DNA from: Pelagibacterium lentulum
Lineage (GTDB): Bacteria; Pseudomonadota; Alphaproteobacteria; Rhizobiales; Devosiaceae
Assembly (NCBI RefSeq): GCF_003992625.1
Contig: NZ_RZMW01000048.1
Coordinates: 124,001 to 188,000 of the forward strand
Reading direction: 5' to 3'
Length of the DNA stretch: 64,000 bases
The translations under genes were made by a program, and so were the position numbers. Every line of letters starts with the position of its first letter. Position 1 is the stretch's first letter. The notes beneath the pieces were generated by a model. It saw only the letters and a program-made list of their open reading frames with translations, did no database searches and was not told the origin of the DNA. Positions 10,295 to 19,044 of this stretch are shown here, piece by piece.

Positions 10295-11395
10295 ATGAAG
10301 AGACGCGATTTTTTCAAGAAGGCTGGCACGCTGACTGCAGGCGCTGCCGCAACGACGGCGCTTGCTGCGCCGGCGATTGCCCAGAACACCTATAATTGGC
10401 GCATGGTCACGACATGGCCGGCAAACTTCCCCGGCCTCGGTGTCGGCGCCTCCCGTCTGGCTCAGCGCATCACCGCTGCCTCGGGCGGTCGTCTCAACGT
10501 ACAGGTCTTTTCCGCTGGCGAACTGGTGCCTGCGCTTCAGTCCATTGATGCTGTCATTGACGGTTCGGCGGAAATGAGCCACGGCGCGGCCTATTATTGG
10601 CAGAACAAGAATGCTGGCCTGTCCTTTTTCACCGGGGTTCCCTATGGCATGACCAGCCGCGAAATGGCGGCCTGGGTACGCTATATGGGCGGCCAGGAAA
10701 TCTGGGACGAAATCTACGATCAGTTCGGCTTGAAGGGCTTCCTTTCGGGGGATACAGGCACTCAGGCTGGTGGCTGGTTCCGCAACGAACTGACCGGTCT
10801 TGCCGATATTCAGGGCCTGCGCTTCCGCACGCCGGGTCTTGGCGGGCAGGTTTGGGAGCGCATGGGCGCTTCGGTAACCAACCTTGCCGGGGGCGAAATC
10901 TTTGCAGCGCTCCAGAGCGGTACGCTCGACGCCGCCGAGTTTGTCGGCCCCTATAACGACCTGGCGCTGGGCTTCTATCAGATCTGCAAGGAATATTACT
11001 TCCCCAGCTTTATCGAGCCGGGCCTTGCTACCGAACTGGTCGTTGACAAGGCCAAGTTCATGGATCTGCCTCAGGACCTTCAGGAAATCGTCGAGTATGT
11101 CTGTCAGGCGGAATACGATCAGGTAGCCTCGGATTTCTATGCCAACGATCCGCGCGCACTCCAGACGCTGGTCAATGATCACGGCGTGAACATCCGCCAG
11201 TTCCCCGAGGAAATTCTTGAAGCCGGTGCCAATGCCGCAATCGATATTCTGACCGAACTGCGCGAAAGCAACGATGCGCTGACCAGAAAGACGGCAGAGA
11301 GCTTCATCGAGTCGCTCAACCTCCTGCGGACACGTACCGACGATAACGACCTGACGTTCCTTCAGGCCCGCGAGCGCTACTTCCAGATCAGTTGA
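10295..11395 (+). CDS. dctP: TRAP transporter substrate-binding protein, TakP-like (2-oxo-acid type)
   Basis: Periplasmic DctP-family receptor, 366 residues. It has a Tat signal peptide (MKRRDFFKKAGTLTAG, cleavage after APAIAQ). The mature part reads WRMVTTWPANFPGLG, AGELVPALQ, GFLSGDTGTQAGGWFRNE and GGEIFAALQSGTLDAAEFVGP, which matches the TakP/alpha-keto-acid subgroup of TRAP receptors. I chose ATG 10295 because GGGGAGG is spaced correctly for it; a TTG at 10289 is too close. The permease genes dctQ and dctM lie on the opposite strand about 1.3 kb away, beyond a diguanylate cyclase gene. Confidence 0.9.
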   Translation: MKRRDFFKKAGTLTAGAAATTALAAPAIAQNTYNWRMVTTWPANFPGLGVGASRLAQRITAASGGRLNVQVFSAGELVPALQSIDAVIDGSAEMSHGAAYYWQNKNAGLSFFTGVPYGMTSREMAAWVRYMGGQEIWDEIYDQFGLKGFLSGDTGTQAGGWFRNELTGLADIQGLRFRTPGLGGQVWERMGASVTNLAGGEIFAALQSGTLDAAEFVGPYNDLALGFYQICKEYYFPSFIEPGLATELVVDKAKFMDLPQDLQEIVEYVCQAEYDQVASDFYANDPRALQTLVNDHGVNIRQFPEEILEAGANAAIDILTELRESNDALTRKTAESFIESLNLLRTRTDDNDLTFLQARERYFQIS

Positions 11396-11420
11396 TCGAT
11401 AGATCATCTCAAGAGCACAG

Positions 11421-11448
11421 AAGGCCCGGTTCACCGGGCCTTTTTTTT
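11421..11448 (+). terminator. rho-independent terminator after dctP
   Basis: Stem GGCCCGG (11423-11429), loop TTCA, CCGGGCC (11434-11440), then eight T. It sits 25 bases after the dctP stop and shows that dctP is transcribed as a single gene. Confidence 0.9.
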
Positions 11449-11452
11449 GCAA

Positions 11453-12595
11453 TTAGGTCGCCATTTCGATCCGGTTGCGTCCATTGCGCTTGGCTCTGTA
11501 AAGCGCGGCGTCGGCGGCCTGAAGAATGGCGTCGAAGTTGGATCGGTTGCTCGAAAAATGGAGGCCAGCTGAAAGGGTAATCCTGATTGGCCCTTTGGTG
11601 GTCATAACTTCAAGATCACCCAGTGCCTTGCGAATACGCTCTGCAATCACAAGCGCTTCTTCTCTGCGAATGTTTTCCAGCATGGCGGCAAACTCTTCGC
11701 CTCCGATACGCGCGACAACATCGTTGGCGCGTAATGTCTTGCGGAAGACACATGCGCAGGCGCGCAAGGCCTCGTCTCCCACAGCATGTCCATATTGGTC
11801 GTTCACGTGCTTGAAATGATCGATGTCGAGCAGGATCAGGCAAAAGGAATCTTGCTCCGGCTTGTCCAAAACGGCTTGCATCTGTTCCTCGAAAGCGCGG
11901 CGATTGAGCAATCCTGTCAGCGAATCGCTGCGCGCGTCACGACGCAACTGAACGGCGCCGCGCTCATAGGCAATGGAGATGGCGAAGGCGCCACTGCCGA
12001 CGGTGTGGACCAGCGCGATGGTCAGATGCAGGGTCAAGATTTGGTCGCGTGGCAGATATTCGACGAAATCCCAGCCTGCGATCAGTCCCTGTGTGGCACG
12101 CATGCCGAATGATCCAGCCATGATCAGATAAGCCGCGCAGATGCCATATCGCGAGGGCAGGCGGTCGGCCCGGTCGCGCCAGAACTCGTAGGCGACCAGC
12201 GCGGTAACGGCAGCAAGCAGGATATTGACGACGGTGAAGGCCAAGCCGGGCTGGGTAGCGATGAACGGCAGCAGTGAAAACACGGCAAAGAAGAGCGTGG
12301 GCCCATAGGTGGGGATGGGCAACGGCGAACGCCTCGAAAACTCCCGTGCCGCTTTGAGGCACAATCCGAATCCCAGGAGCAAGAGCGCATGCGCGCCCGT
12401 CCCGACCGCAAACGGTGGTAGGGAGGCCTCGAAAATAATGATGAGAAGCGCCGCGGCCAGCGAGATATTGGCGAGGGTCCAGGACAACCAGTATTGCTCG
12501 CGTTCGCGACTGAGATGAGCAGACAGAAACGCGAGTGCCATCACCACAAGTATAATGGTATTGGCCACAAAGAGCGTATTGCTATCCAGTTCCAT
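11453..12595 (-). CDS. membrane-anchored GGDEF diguanylate cyclase
   Basis: 380 residues: six or seven hydrophobic segments in residues 1-210, then a GGDEF domain. The active-site loop is GGEEF (298-302). The inhibitory I-site RAND (289-292) lies five residues before it, so the enzyme should make cyclic-di-GMP with product feedback. DSLTGLLNRRAFEE and DIDHFKHVNDQYGH are also intact. I chose ATG 12595 because GGGGAC is spaced 8 bases from it; a TTG at 12607 precedes that site. It is inserted between the TRAP receptor and the TRAP permease genes and follows dctM on the same strand, immediately after a stem-loop. Confidence 0.9.
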   Translation of the reverse strand: MELDSNTLFVANTIILVVMALAFLSAHLSREREQYWLSWTLANISLAAALLIIIFEASLPPFAVGTGAHALLLLGFGLCLKAAREFSRRSPLPIPTYGPTLFFAVFSLLPFIATQPGLAFTVVNILLAAVTALVAYEFWRDRADRLPSRYGICAAYLIMAGSFGMRATQGLIAGWDFVEYLPRDQILTLHLTIALVHTVGSGAFAISIAYERGAVQLRRDARSDSLTGLLNRRAFEEQMQAVLDKPEQDSFCLILLDIDHFKHVNDQYGHAVGDEALRACACVFRKTLRANDVVARIGGEEFAAMLENIRREEALVIAERIRKALGDLEVMTTKGPIRITLSAGLHFSSNRSNFDAILQAADAALYRAKRNGRNRIEMAT

Positions 12596-12605
12596 TTCAG
12601 TCCCC

Positions 12606-12635
12606 AAAGAAAAGCCCCGTAGAGACTACGGGGCT
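12606..12635 (-). terminator. terminator or attenuator between dctM and the GGDEF gene
   Basis: Perfect 9-bp stem (12613-12621 with 12627-12635, 5-base loop) followed on the minus strand by TTTCTTT and then directly by the GGDEF gene's ribosome-binding site. Expression of the cyclase from the dctQM promoter would need read-through. Confidence 0.7.
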
Positions 12636-12665
12636 AATCCTTGCGTTTTCCCAAATGCTTTTACG

Positions 12666-14057
12666 TTATCGGTTGAGAATGCTGGGCAGCCAGGTAACGA
12701 TGTCCGGGAACACGAACAATAACGTGATTGCCACGATCTGTAGCACGACAAACGGCAGCGCGCCCTTATAGATCATGCCCGTGGACACCCGGTTAGGCGC
12801 AACCCCGCGCAGATAGAACAGCGAGAAGCCGAATGGCGGGGTGAGGAAGCTGGTCTGCAGATTGACCCCGATTATGACCCCCAGCCAGATGGGGTCGACC
12901 CCAAGCATCAAAAGGATCGGCGCAGTGATCGGGATCACGATGAAGATGATCTCGAAAGTGTCGAGGATGAAGCCCAGAACGAACATCAGCAACATCACAA
13001 CAATCATCGCCCCCACGGCTCCGCCGGGCAGTCCGGTGAGGAACTCGTGAACCAGGTCGTCACCGCCCATCAGCCGGAAAACAATCGAGAAGACCGATGC
13101 GCCGAACAGGATGATGAAGATCATCGATGTGATGGTGGCCGTCGCGATGGCCGCCTGGCGGATCACCTTGAAGCTTAACCGCCAGCGCAATGCGGCCAGC
13201 AAGGTAGCGCCAACCGCACCCACGGACCCAGCCTCTGTAGGTGTTGCAATGCCCAGCAGGATCGAACCTAGAACGGCAAAGATCAGCATCAATGGTGGGA
13301 CCAATGCCACGGCCACTTCGCGCATCAGATCTTTACGCTCTTCCGGCGGGATCGGGGTGGCCGGACAGGATTCCGGATCGGTAATCGCCTTGAAGATCAT
13401 CCAGCACAAATAGAGCCCGACCAGCATCAGTCCGGGCATGAAGGCACCGGCGAACAAATCGCCCACCGTCACTGGCGTGGGCGCGAAATTGCCCTGCTGC
13501 ATCTGCACTTGCGCGTTGATCGAGGAGAGCATGTCGCCCATGAAGATCAACACGGTCGAGGGTGGAATGATCTGACCCAGCGTTCCAGAGGCGCATATAA
13601 CGCCGCTCGCGAGCTTGGGGTCGTATCTGGCGCGCAGCATGGCGGGCAGCGAGATCAGGCCCATCGTGACCACGGTTGCACCGACAACGCCGGTCGAAGC
13701 GGCCAATAAGGCACCAACGAGAATGACCGATATGCCCAAGCCGCCACGCAAGTTGCCGAACAGCTTGCCCATGGTCATGAGCAATTGCTCGGCGATCTTC
13801 GAGCGTTCCAGCATCACCCCCATGAAGATGAATAGCGGCACGGCCACCAGCACTTCATTGGTCATGAACCCGATATAGCGCGAAGCCAGAGCACCGAGAT
13901 TGGACGGATCGAACACCCCGAGCCAGAAACCGACCAGCCCGAAGATGAGCGAGACACCCGCCAGCGTGAAGGCTACTGGAAAGCCCAGCAGCAAAAACCC
14001 GATCACGCCGACAAACATAAGGCCGGAGAGGATCTCTCCGATAAGAACCGATGACAT
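12666..14057 (-). CDS. dctM: TRAP transporter large permease (DctM)
   Basis: 463-residue integral membrane protein of the ion-transporter superfamily, about 12 hydrophobic segments. It carries typical DctM features such as GSLGQIIPPS-like SGTLGQIIPPSTVLIFMGD, ATPTEAGSVGAVGA and a C-terminal NLQTSFLTPPFGFSLFYLRG. It forms the sodium-driven translocation unit with DctQ. It begins 6 bases after the dctQ stop, and GAGGAG within the end of dctQ serves as its ribosome-binding site. With the TakP-like receptor the complex probably imports 2-oxo acids or similar monocarboxylates (inference). Confidence 0.92.
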   Translation of the reverse strand: MSSVLIGEILSGLMFVGVIGFLLLGFPVAFTLAGVSLIFGLVGFWLGVFDPSNLGALASRYIGFMTNEVLVAVPLFIFMGVMLERSKIAEQLLMTMGKLFGNLRGGLGISVILVGALLAASTGVVGATVVTMGLISLPAMLRARYDPKLASGVICASGTLGQIIPPSTVLIFMGDMLSSINAQVQMQQGNFAPTPVTVGDLFAGAFMPGLMLVGLYLCWMIFKAITDPESCPATPIPPEERKDLMREVAVALVPPLMLIFAVLGSILLGIATPTEAGSVGAVGATLLAALRWRLSFKVIRQAAIATATITSMIFIILFGASVFSIVFRLMGGDDLVHEFLTGLPGGAVGAMIVVMLLMFVLGFILDTFEIIFIVIPITAPILLMLGVDPIWLGVIIGVNLQTSFLTPPFGFSLFYLRGVAPNRVSTGMIYKGALPFVVLQIVAITLLFVFPDIVTWLPSILNR

Positions 14058-14063
14058 CGACGC

Positions 14064-14621
14064 TTACTCCTCGGCTTCGGTTGAGGGATACCGGTAGAGC
14101 TCCGGCAGCAGGTCCTGCTTGTCCCGAAGTACGAGGATGGCGCGGCAAAGCCAGGCAATGCCCTGAAGGGTAATCAGTACCGCAAACAGCAGAATGAAAC
14201 TTTTGAGAATGAAGTAGCCGGGCATCCCGCCGGGATTGGGCGATGCCTCCATGAAGCGCCACGAGCGCTGGACATAGGGAATACCCCAGACGATGACCAC
14301 AGACATGAATGGGAACAGGAAAAAGAGGACGCCGATAATGTCAGCAATCGCTTTCCAGCGCAGCGACGCGGGCCGGTAAAAGATGTCGACGCGCACATGA
14401 TCGTTGCGGAACAGGGCAAAGCCCGCGACCGCCGTGAACATCGCCCCGCTCATCCATACATAGAGATCCTGCATCCAGAGCGCGGTTCGCCCAAAGCCAT
14501 ACCGCATGACGACCACGGAAAAGCAGACAACGACGACCCCGACACTCAGCCAGGAGAATATATTACCGATAAGCCGGTTCAGCCCCCCGATGGCCTGAAC
14601 CGTGAATGCAAGCGAACGCAT
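14064..14621 (-). CDS. dctQ: TRAP transporter small permease (DctQ)
   Basis: 185 residues with four membrane segments and the conserved WMQDLYVWMSGAMFTAVAGF stretch of DctQ proteins, followed by RNDHVRVDIFYR. It is the first gene of the dctQM pair, with a very strong AAGGAGGAGGAG site before ATG 14621. Confidence 0.92.
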   Translation of the reverse strand: MRSLAFTVQAIGGLNRLIGNIFSWLSVGVVVVCFSVVVMRYGFGRTALWMQDLYVWMSGAMFTAVAGFALFRNDHVRVDIFYRPASLRWKAIADIIGVLFFLFPFMSVVIVWGIPYVQRSWRFMEASPNPGGMPGYFILKSFILLFAVLITLQGIAWLCRAILVLRDKQDLLPELYRYPSTEAEE

Positions 14622-14760
14622 TTCTCCTCCTCCTTGGGCAGGATGCTTTTTTGTAGCTTACCGGTAGTGCGGCACTTGGGAAATCGCAACTCGATTAGCG
14701 CATCGGCATAGGCCCTCCGAGCGAATTTGCCCGTAAAACTGGGTAGCGTTTCCTCCAACT

Positions 14761-14797
14761 TTCCATGGTTGCCAATTGATCAGACAATTTCATGGAA
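14761..14797. promoter_or_regulatory. compound imperfect palindrome in the dctQ-phnD divergent region
   Basis: Outer arms TTCCATG (14761-14767) and CATGGAA (14791-14797) enclose inner arms AATTG (14774-14778) and CAATT (14785-14789). It lies 88 bases before phnD and 140 before dctQ. Probably an operator for one of the two divergent transcripts. The rest of this 264-base gap shows nothing clear; no convincing Pho box was found. Confidence 0.3.
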
Positions 14798-14885
14798 CCG
14801 TCGCACACACGACATCCAACTGTAATATCGGAATGGTCTTGCAGTTCGGTCTTTGAGTCCACCCCTCTACAAAGGATCGCAACCC

Positions 14886-15845
14886 ATGACTAGGACCACA
14901 AATCTGTTGTTGAGCACTGTCGCGGCATTTGCCGTTTCTGTCGCGGCGCCCCTGGCCGCATTTGAACTCGACCCTCGCTTCGTCGACAACGATGGCGACC
15001 TTGTAGCCGATATACCGACCGACGAGTCTGAATGGGTCGATCCCGATACACTTATATTCGCTTATACGCCGGTCGAAGATCCTGCCGTCTATGCCGAAGT
15101 CTGGCAGCCATTCCTCGACCACATGGCGGAAGTGACCGGCAAGAACGTTCAGTTCTTCCCCGTCCAGTCCAACGCCGCTCAGCTCGAAGCCATGCGCGCC
15201 GGGCGTTTGCATGTGGCCGGTTTCAACACGGGTTCCAACCCGATTGCCGTAGCCTGTGCCGGTTTCCGTCCCTTCGCTATGATGGCCAGCCTTGACGGAT
15301 CCTTCGGCTATGAAATGGAATTCATCACCTATCCCGGTTCGGGTATCGAGACCGTGGAAGACATCGCCGGTCGCACAATGGCCTTTACCGCGGAGACGTC
15401 GAACTCGGGCTTTAAGGCTCCGCAGGCCCTGCTCGAAGCCGAATACGGCCTGTTTGTTGATGTCGACTACACTCCGGCTTTTTCGGGCGCGCACGACAAT
15501 TCGATCCTTGGCGTTGCCAATCGCGATTATGACGCGGCCGCAATTGCCAACTCGGTCATGACGCGCATGGTAGAGCGTAACGTGGTTTTTCCGGACGATA
15601 TCGTCACAATCTATCAGTCCGACACGTTCCCCACGACAGGTTACGGTACTGTTTACAACCTGCATCCCGAATTGCAGGAAAAGGTTCAGGAAGCGTTCTT
15701 CACCTTCGAATGGGAAGGCACTTCGATGGCTGAGGAATTCGGCAGATCCGGCGAAGAGCAGTTTATTCCCATCACGTTTCAGGAAAACTGGTCGGTTATC
15801 CGCCAGATCGACGAAGCAATGGGCGTGACCTACGAGTGCCAGTAA
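14886..15845 (+). CDS. phnD: phosphonate/phosphite-type ABC transporter substrate-binding protein (PhnD)
   Basis: 319-residue periplasmic protein with a signal peptide ending near AAPLAA. PhnD features include LIFAYTPVEDP, the two-lobe hinge VAGFNTGSNPIAVACAGF, AFTAETSNSGFKAP and FSGAHDNSILGVANRDYDAA. ATG 14886 follows an AAAGGA site; an upstream TTG (14853) would add an unlikely extension. First gene of phnD-C-E-E. No C-P lyase, phosphonatase or phosphite dehydrogenase gene is nearby, so the ligand (phosphonate, phosphite or another small anion) is undetermined. Confidence 0.88.
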   Translation: MTRTTNLLLSTVAAFAVSVAAPLAAFELDPRFVDNDGDLVADIPTDESEWVDPDTLIFAYTPVEDPAVYAEVWQPFLDHMAEVTGKNVQFFPVQSNAAQLEAMRAGRLHVAGFNTGSNPIAVACAGFRPFAMMASLDGSFGYEMEFITYPGSGIETVEDIAGRTMAFTAETSNSGFKAPQALLEAEYGLFVDVDYTPAFSGAHDNSILGVANRDYDAAAIANSVMTRMVERNVVFPDDIVTIYQSDTFPTTGYGTVYNLHPELQEKVQEAFFTFEWEGTSMAEEFGRSGEEQFIPITFQENWSVIRQIDEAMGVTYECQ

Positions 15846-15869
15846 TTGGTGCCACGGCTAACTTCTAGC

Positions 15870-15896
15870 AGGGGCGCTGCGTTTTGCAGCGTTCCT
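15870..15896 (+). other. intercistronic stem-loop between phnD and phnC
   Basis: An 11-bp stem with two G-U pairs (15870-15880 with 15886-15896, loop GTTTT) lies 24 bases after the phnD stop, with no T tract. Such hairpins usually protect the upstream message, giving more binding protein than ATPase and permease. Confidence 0.6.
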
Positions 15897-15918
15897 GTCC
15901 TACAGGAGGGACATTATC

Positions 15919-16761
15919 ATGCTGCGGATTGAAGCTCTCGAGAAGCGTTACAAGACCGGCGATCATGCGCTCAAGGGCGTGAGTTTTGCAATTGAGCCGG
16001 GCCAGGTCGTGGGGCTGATCGGTCCTTCGGGCGCCGGGAAATCTTCGCTCATCCGCTGCATCAACAGGCTGGTCGAACCCACCGGCGGTAAAATACTGCT
16101 GGGCGAAATAGACATCGCTAGCATGAACCGCGGAGAGTTGCGTCAGGTGCGCCGCCGCATCGGCATGATCTTCCAGGAATATGCTCTTGTTGAACGCCTG
16201 ACCGTTATGGAAAATGTGCTGTCCGGTCGTCTCGGCTATGTGCCGTTCTGGCGCTCGTTCACCCGCCGCTTCCCTCAGGCTGACGTCGACAAGGCCTTTG
16301 CACTGCTGGATCGCGTCGGCCTTTCCGATCATGTGGACAAGCGCGCCGATGCGCTTTCAGGCGGCCAGCGTCAGCGGGTTGGCATTGCGCGCGCGCTTGA
16401 GCAGGACCCCGAACTGCTTCTGATCGATGAGCCTACGGCCTCGCTTGACCCCAAGACTTCTCGTCAGATCATGCGCCTGATCTGCGAAATTTGTGCGGAA
16501 CGCAATCTACCGGCAATTATCAATATTCACGACGTCAATCTCGCGCAGATGTTTGTTGACCGGATCATCGGCCTGCGTGCTGGCGAGGTTGTATTCGACG
16601 GCAAGCCGGATGCTCTGACCAATGATGTGCTCACTCGCATTTATGGCGATGAGGACTGGAACGCAATGCGTAAAACTGCAGATGAAGACGCGGCCGACGC
16701 GGCCAATGTTGCTGCGTTCGAGGCGGCGCGCGAACAGCGCATGGCGGAGGTGCCCGCATGA
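15919..16761 (+). CDS. phnC: phosphonate ABC transporter ATP-binding protein (PhnC)
   Basis: 280-residue ATPase. Walker [11 protein letters not shown]-loop [10 protein letters not shown], the PhnC-typical [16 protein letters not shown], signature [15 protein letters not shown], Walker [12 protein letters not shown]. Strong AGGAGGG site before ATG. It overlaps phnE by ATGA. The C-terminal 35 residues are a charged Ala/Glu-rich tail beyond the usual family end. Confidence 0.93.
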   Translation: MLRIEALEKRYKTGDHALKGVSFAIEPGQVVGLIGPSGAGKSSLIRCINRLVEPTGGKILLGEIDIASMNRGELRQVRRRIGMIFQEYALVERLTVMENVLSGRLGYVPFWRSFTRRFPQADVDKAFALLDRVGLSDHVDKRADALSGGQRQRVGIARALEQDPELLLIDEPTASLDPKTSRQIMRLICEICAERNLPAIINIHDVNLAQMFVDRIIGLRAGEVVFDGKPDALTNDVLTRIYGDEDWNAMRKTADEDAADAANVAAFEAAREQRMAEVPA

Positions 16762-17570
16762 GCGCCACGGCACCCGTTGCGGGGCGCAAATGGAAGCGGC
16801 CTCCGCTCTTTTTCCAATCAAAAGCCCTGCGCTATTTCATCTATGGGGCGGCCCTTGTCTATCTCGTTCTTGCGCTTGGAACGCTCAACATCAATTGGGT
16901 GCGCGTTGCGGAAGGTACCGAGCGCGCCGGTCGGTTCATCTCCGGTTTCATTCAACCCGATTTCACCACCCGCGGTCGCGATATCTGGAACGGGTTGATC
17001 GAAAGCCTGACGATGACCTTTACGGCCACCGTGGTCGGCGTTCTGATCTCGGTGCCTATCGGCATCGGTGCGGCACGCAATATCGCTCCGCCATTTGTCT
17101 ATATGGTCTGCCGATCGATTATCGCGATTTCCCGTGCATTTCAGGAAATCGTCATTGCGATTCTCTTTGTTGCGATGTTCGGCTTTGGGCCATTTGCAGG
17201 CTTCCTCACACTCTCGTTCGCGACCATCGGGTTTCTCTCAAAACTGCTGGCCGAGGATATCGAGGACATCGATGAAAGCCAGTCAGAGGCAATACGTGCG
17301 ACAGGTGCAAGCTGGTTTCAGTTGATCAACTATGCAATCCAGCCGCAGGTCATGCCGCGCCTGATCGGGCTTTCAGTCTATCGTCTCGACATCAATTTCC
17401 GTGAATCGGCTGTGATCGGCATCGTGGGGGCCGGGGGCATCGGCGCGACGCTCAACACGTCGATGAGCCGCTACGACTATGACACTGCCGGCGCCATTCT
17501 GCTCATTATCATCCTTCTGGTAATGGCGGCCGAGTACAGCTCCAGCCATATCCGCAAGTGGGTGCAGTAA
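16758..17570 (+). CDS. phnE: phosphonate ABC transporter permease (PhnE), first copy
   Basis: 270-residue permease with about six membrane segments and the PhnE core [20 protein letters not shown] and [21 protein letters not shown], ending in [20 protein letters not shown]. It is coupled to phnC (ATGA) and to the second permease (TAATG). The two permeases probably form a heterodimer. Confidence 0.92.
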   Translation: MSATAPVAGRKWKRPPLFFQSKALRYFIYGAALVYLVLALGTLNINWVRVAEGTERAGRFISGFIQPDFTTRGRDIWNGLIESLTMTFTATVVGVLISVPIGIGAARNIAPPFVYMVCRSIIAISRAFQEIVIAILFVAMFGFGPFAGFLTLSFATIGFLSKLLAEDIEDIDESQSEAIRATGASWFQLINYAIQPQVMPRLIGLSVYRLDINFRESAVIGIVGAGGIGATLNTSMSRYDYDTAGAILLIIILLVMAAEYSSSHIRKWVQ

Positions 17571-18385
17571 TGCCAGTGACGCAAACCGAAACCGGAAAAA
17601 TCTGGCAGCGCCGCACAACGCGCGAGCAATGGCTCGGCTGGCTTGGCTGGATCGTCCTCGTCGCCTTGTTCATGTATTGCTGGGACGTGATGAACAGGGG
17701 GACCATGTGGTCCTTTGTGTCCGATGCTCCGCGTCAGGCCGCCGATCTGCTTAATCGATCATGGCCGCCGCGCTGGTCCTATATGGAACGGCTATGGATT
17801 CCGCTCTGGGACACCATCAACATTGCAACTCTTGGCACCTTGCTAGGCATCATCGTTGCCGTGCCAGTGGCCTTCCTTGCTGCGCGCAACACAACCCCGA
17901 GCGCTGTTATCGTGCGCCCGATTGCCCTTTTTGTCATCGTTGCATCGCGCTCGATCAACTCCCTGATCTGGGCTCTGCTGCTCGTTACCATATTGGGACC
18001 GGGTTTGCTGGCCGGTATTCTGGCTATTGCCCTGCGTTCAATCGGGTTTATCGGCAAGTTGCTTTACGAGGCGATTGAAGAAATCGATGAAACGCAGGTC
18101 GAGGCGGTACGCGCCACGGGTGCAGGATCGATGCAGGTTATGGATTATGCCATTGTTCCGCAGGTCCTTCCGGCTTTTGCCGGGATTTCCGTGTTCCGCT
18201 GGGATATCAATATCCGGGAATCCACTATTCTGGGGTTGGTCGGTGCTGGCGGAATCGGCGCTCAATTGCAAAGCTCGCTCAACACGCTGGCCTGGAGCCA
18301 AATCACCGTGATCTTTGCGCTCATCCTGGTAACGGTCGTGGTTTCGGAATGGGTCTCGGCAAAGGTGCGTCACGCCATAATCTGA
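17570..18385 (+). CDS. phnE: phosphonate ABC transporter permease (PhnE), second copy
   Basis: 271 residues. Same core as the preceding gene ([59 protein letters not shown]) but clearly diverged. I chose ATG 17570, overlapping the previous stop as TAATG; a GTG at 17558 would extend into the preceding gene. Paired phnE genes are common in phosphonate importers. Confidence 0.92.
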   Translation: MPVTQTETGKIWQRRTTREQWLGWLGWIVLVALFMYCWDVMNRGTMWSFVSDAPRQAADLLNRSWPPRWSYMERLWIPLWDTINIATLGTLLGIIVAVPVAFLAARNTTPSAVIVRPIALFVIVASRSINSLIWALLLVTILGPGLLAGILAIALRSIGFIGKLLYEAIEEIDETQVEAVRATGAGSMQVMDYAIVPQVLPAFAGISVFRWDINIRESTILGLVGAGGIGAQLQSSLNTLAWSQITVIFALILVTVVVSEWVSAKVRHAII

Positions 18386-18394
18386 TGGCGTGAC
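18369..18394. terminator. perfect inverted repeat at convergent gene ends (possible bidirectional terminator)
   Basis: 10-bp arms GTCACGCCAT (18369-18378) and ATGGCGTGAC (18385-18394), loop AATCTG, spanning the stop of the second phnE and just ahead of the convergent redoxin stop. No T tract follows on either strand, so termination is uncertain. Confidence 0.4.
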
Positions 18395-18402
18395 CAATAC
18401 GA

Positions 18403-18957
18403 TCAGGCGGCCTTCCACTTGATGCCGCAGCCCATCGAGGCAAGTTGCTCGTCCGGGCCGTGTCCCGTAGCGGCGATCTCAAGCATGGCTTCGACAAGCT
18501 CGTTTCTGGCACCGGCGGGCGGTGGATCCTTGCGGCCCTCATCGAGCCGTCCGCGATACTGGATTTCGCCTTGTGCGTTGAGCCCATAGAAGTCGGGTGT
18601 GCAGACCGCTTCATAGGCCCTGGCTACATCCTGGCTTTCATCATGCAGGTAAGGGAATGTGAAGCCGCGCTCGCGGGCGAAATGCTTCATGTTCTCAAAC
18701 GAATCCTGCGGATGGGTGGAGGCATCGTTGGAGCAGATCGCAGCAAAACCGATCCCTTCGGCGCGCAAGGTGTCGGCAGCGGCAACGAGCCGGTCCGTGA
18801 TCGCTTTGACATAAGGGCAATGGTTGCAGATGAAGACCACGACGCCACCTTTTTCGCCCATGACGTCGGCCAGTGCGTAGGTCTCGCCGTCGGTGGCAGG
18901 CAGCGCGAAGTCGGGCGCCTTGATGCCTAGCTTGGGTTGTTCGGGGGTAACGGCCAT
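18403..18957 (-). CDS. thioredoxin-fold protein, AhpC/TSA-redoxin family
   Basis: 184 residues in a redoxin fold: KAPDFALPATDGETYALADV start, then VFICNHCPYVKAI with Cys44 and Cys47 as a CxxC pair, then SNDASTHPQDSFENM. The family (thioredoxin-like, often annotated alkyl hydroperoxide reductase/thiol-disulfide) acts as a cytoplasmic thiol oxidoreductase or peroxidase; no signal peptide is present. Strong AGGAGA site before ATG 18957. It is codirectional with and downstream of cobM across an 87-base gap that shows no clear terminator, so co-transcription is possible. Confidence 0.85.
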   Translation of the reverse strand: MAVTPEQPKLGIKAPDFALPATDGETYALADVMGEKGGVVVFICNHCPYVKAITDRLVAAADTLRAEGIGFAAICSNDASTHPQDSFENMKHFARERGFTFPYLHDESQDVARAYEAVCTPDFYGLNAQGEIQYRGRLDEGRKDPPPAGARNELVEAMLEIAATGHGPDEQLASMGCGIKWKAA

Positions 18958-19044
18958 TGTGCTTTCTCCTGATCTGTTAGCGGACCATTGGCCGATGATG
19001 GGACGACCAATGCTGCAAGATCAAGATTTGGCGGTCAGTTTTGT

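Noticed and set aside
10214-11452. Long open frame on the minus strand opposite dctP
   Set aside because: It mirrors the codon use of the real dctP gene, shows no family motifs and has no ribosome-binding site.
14800-14885. Pho box upstream of phnD
   Set aside because: A CTGTAAT-like half resembles the consensus, but no second half is found at the required spacing.
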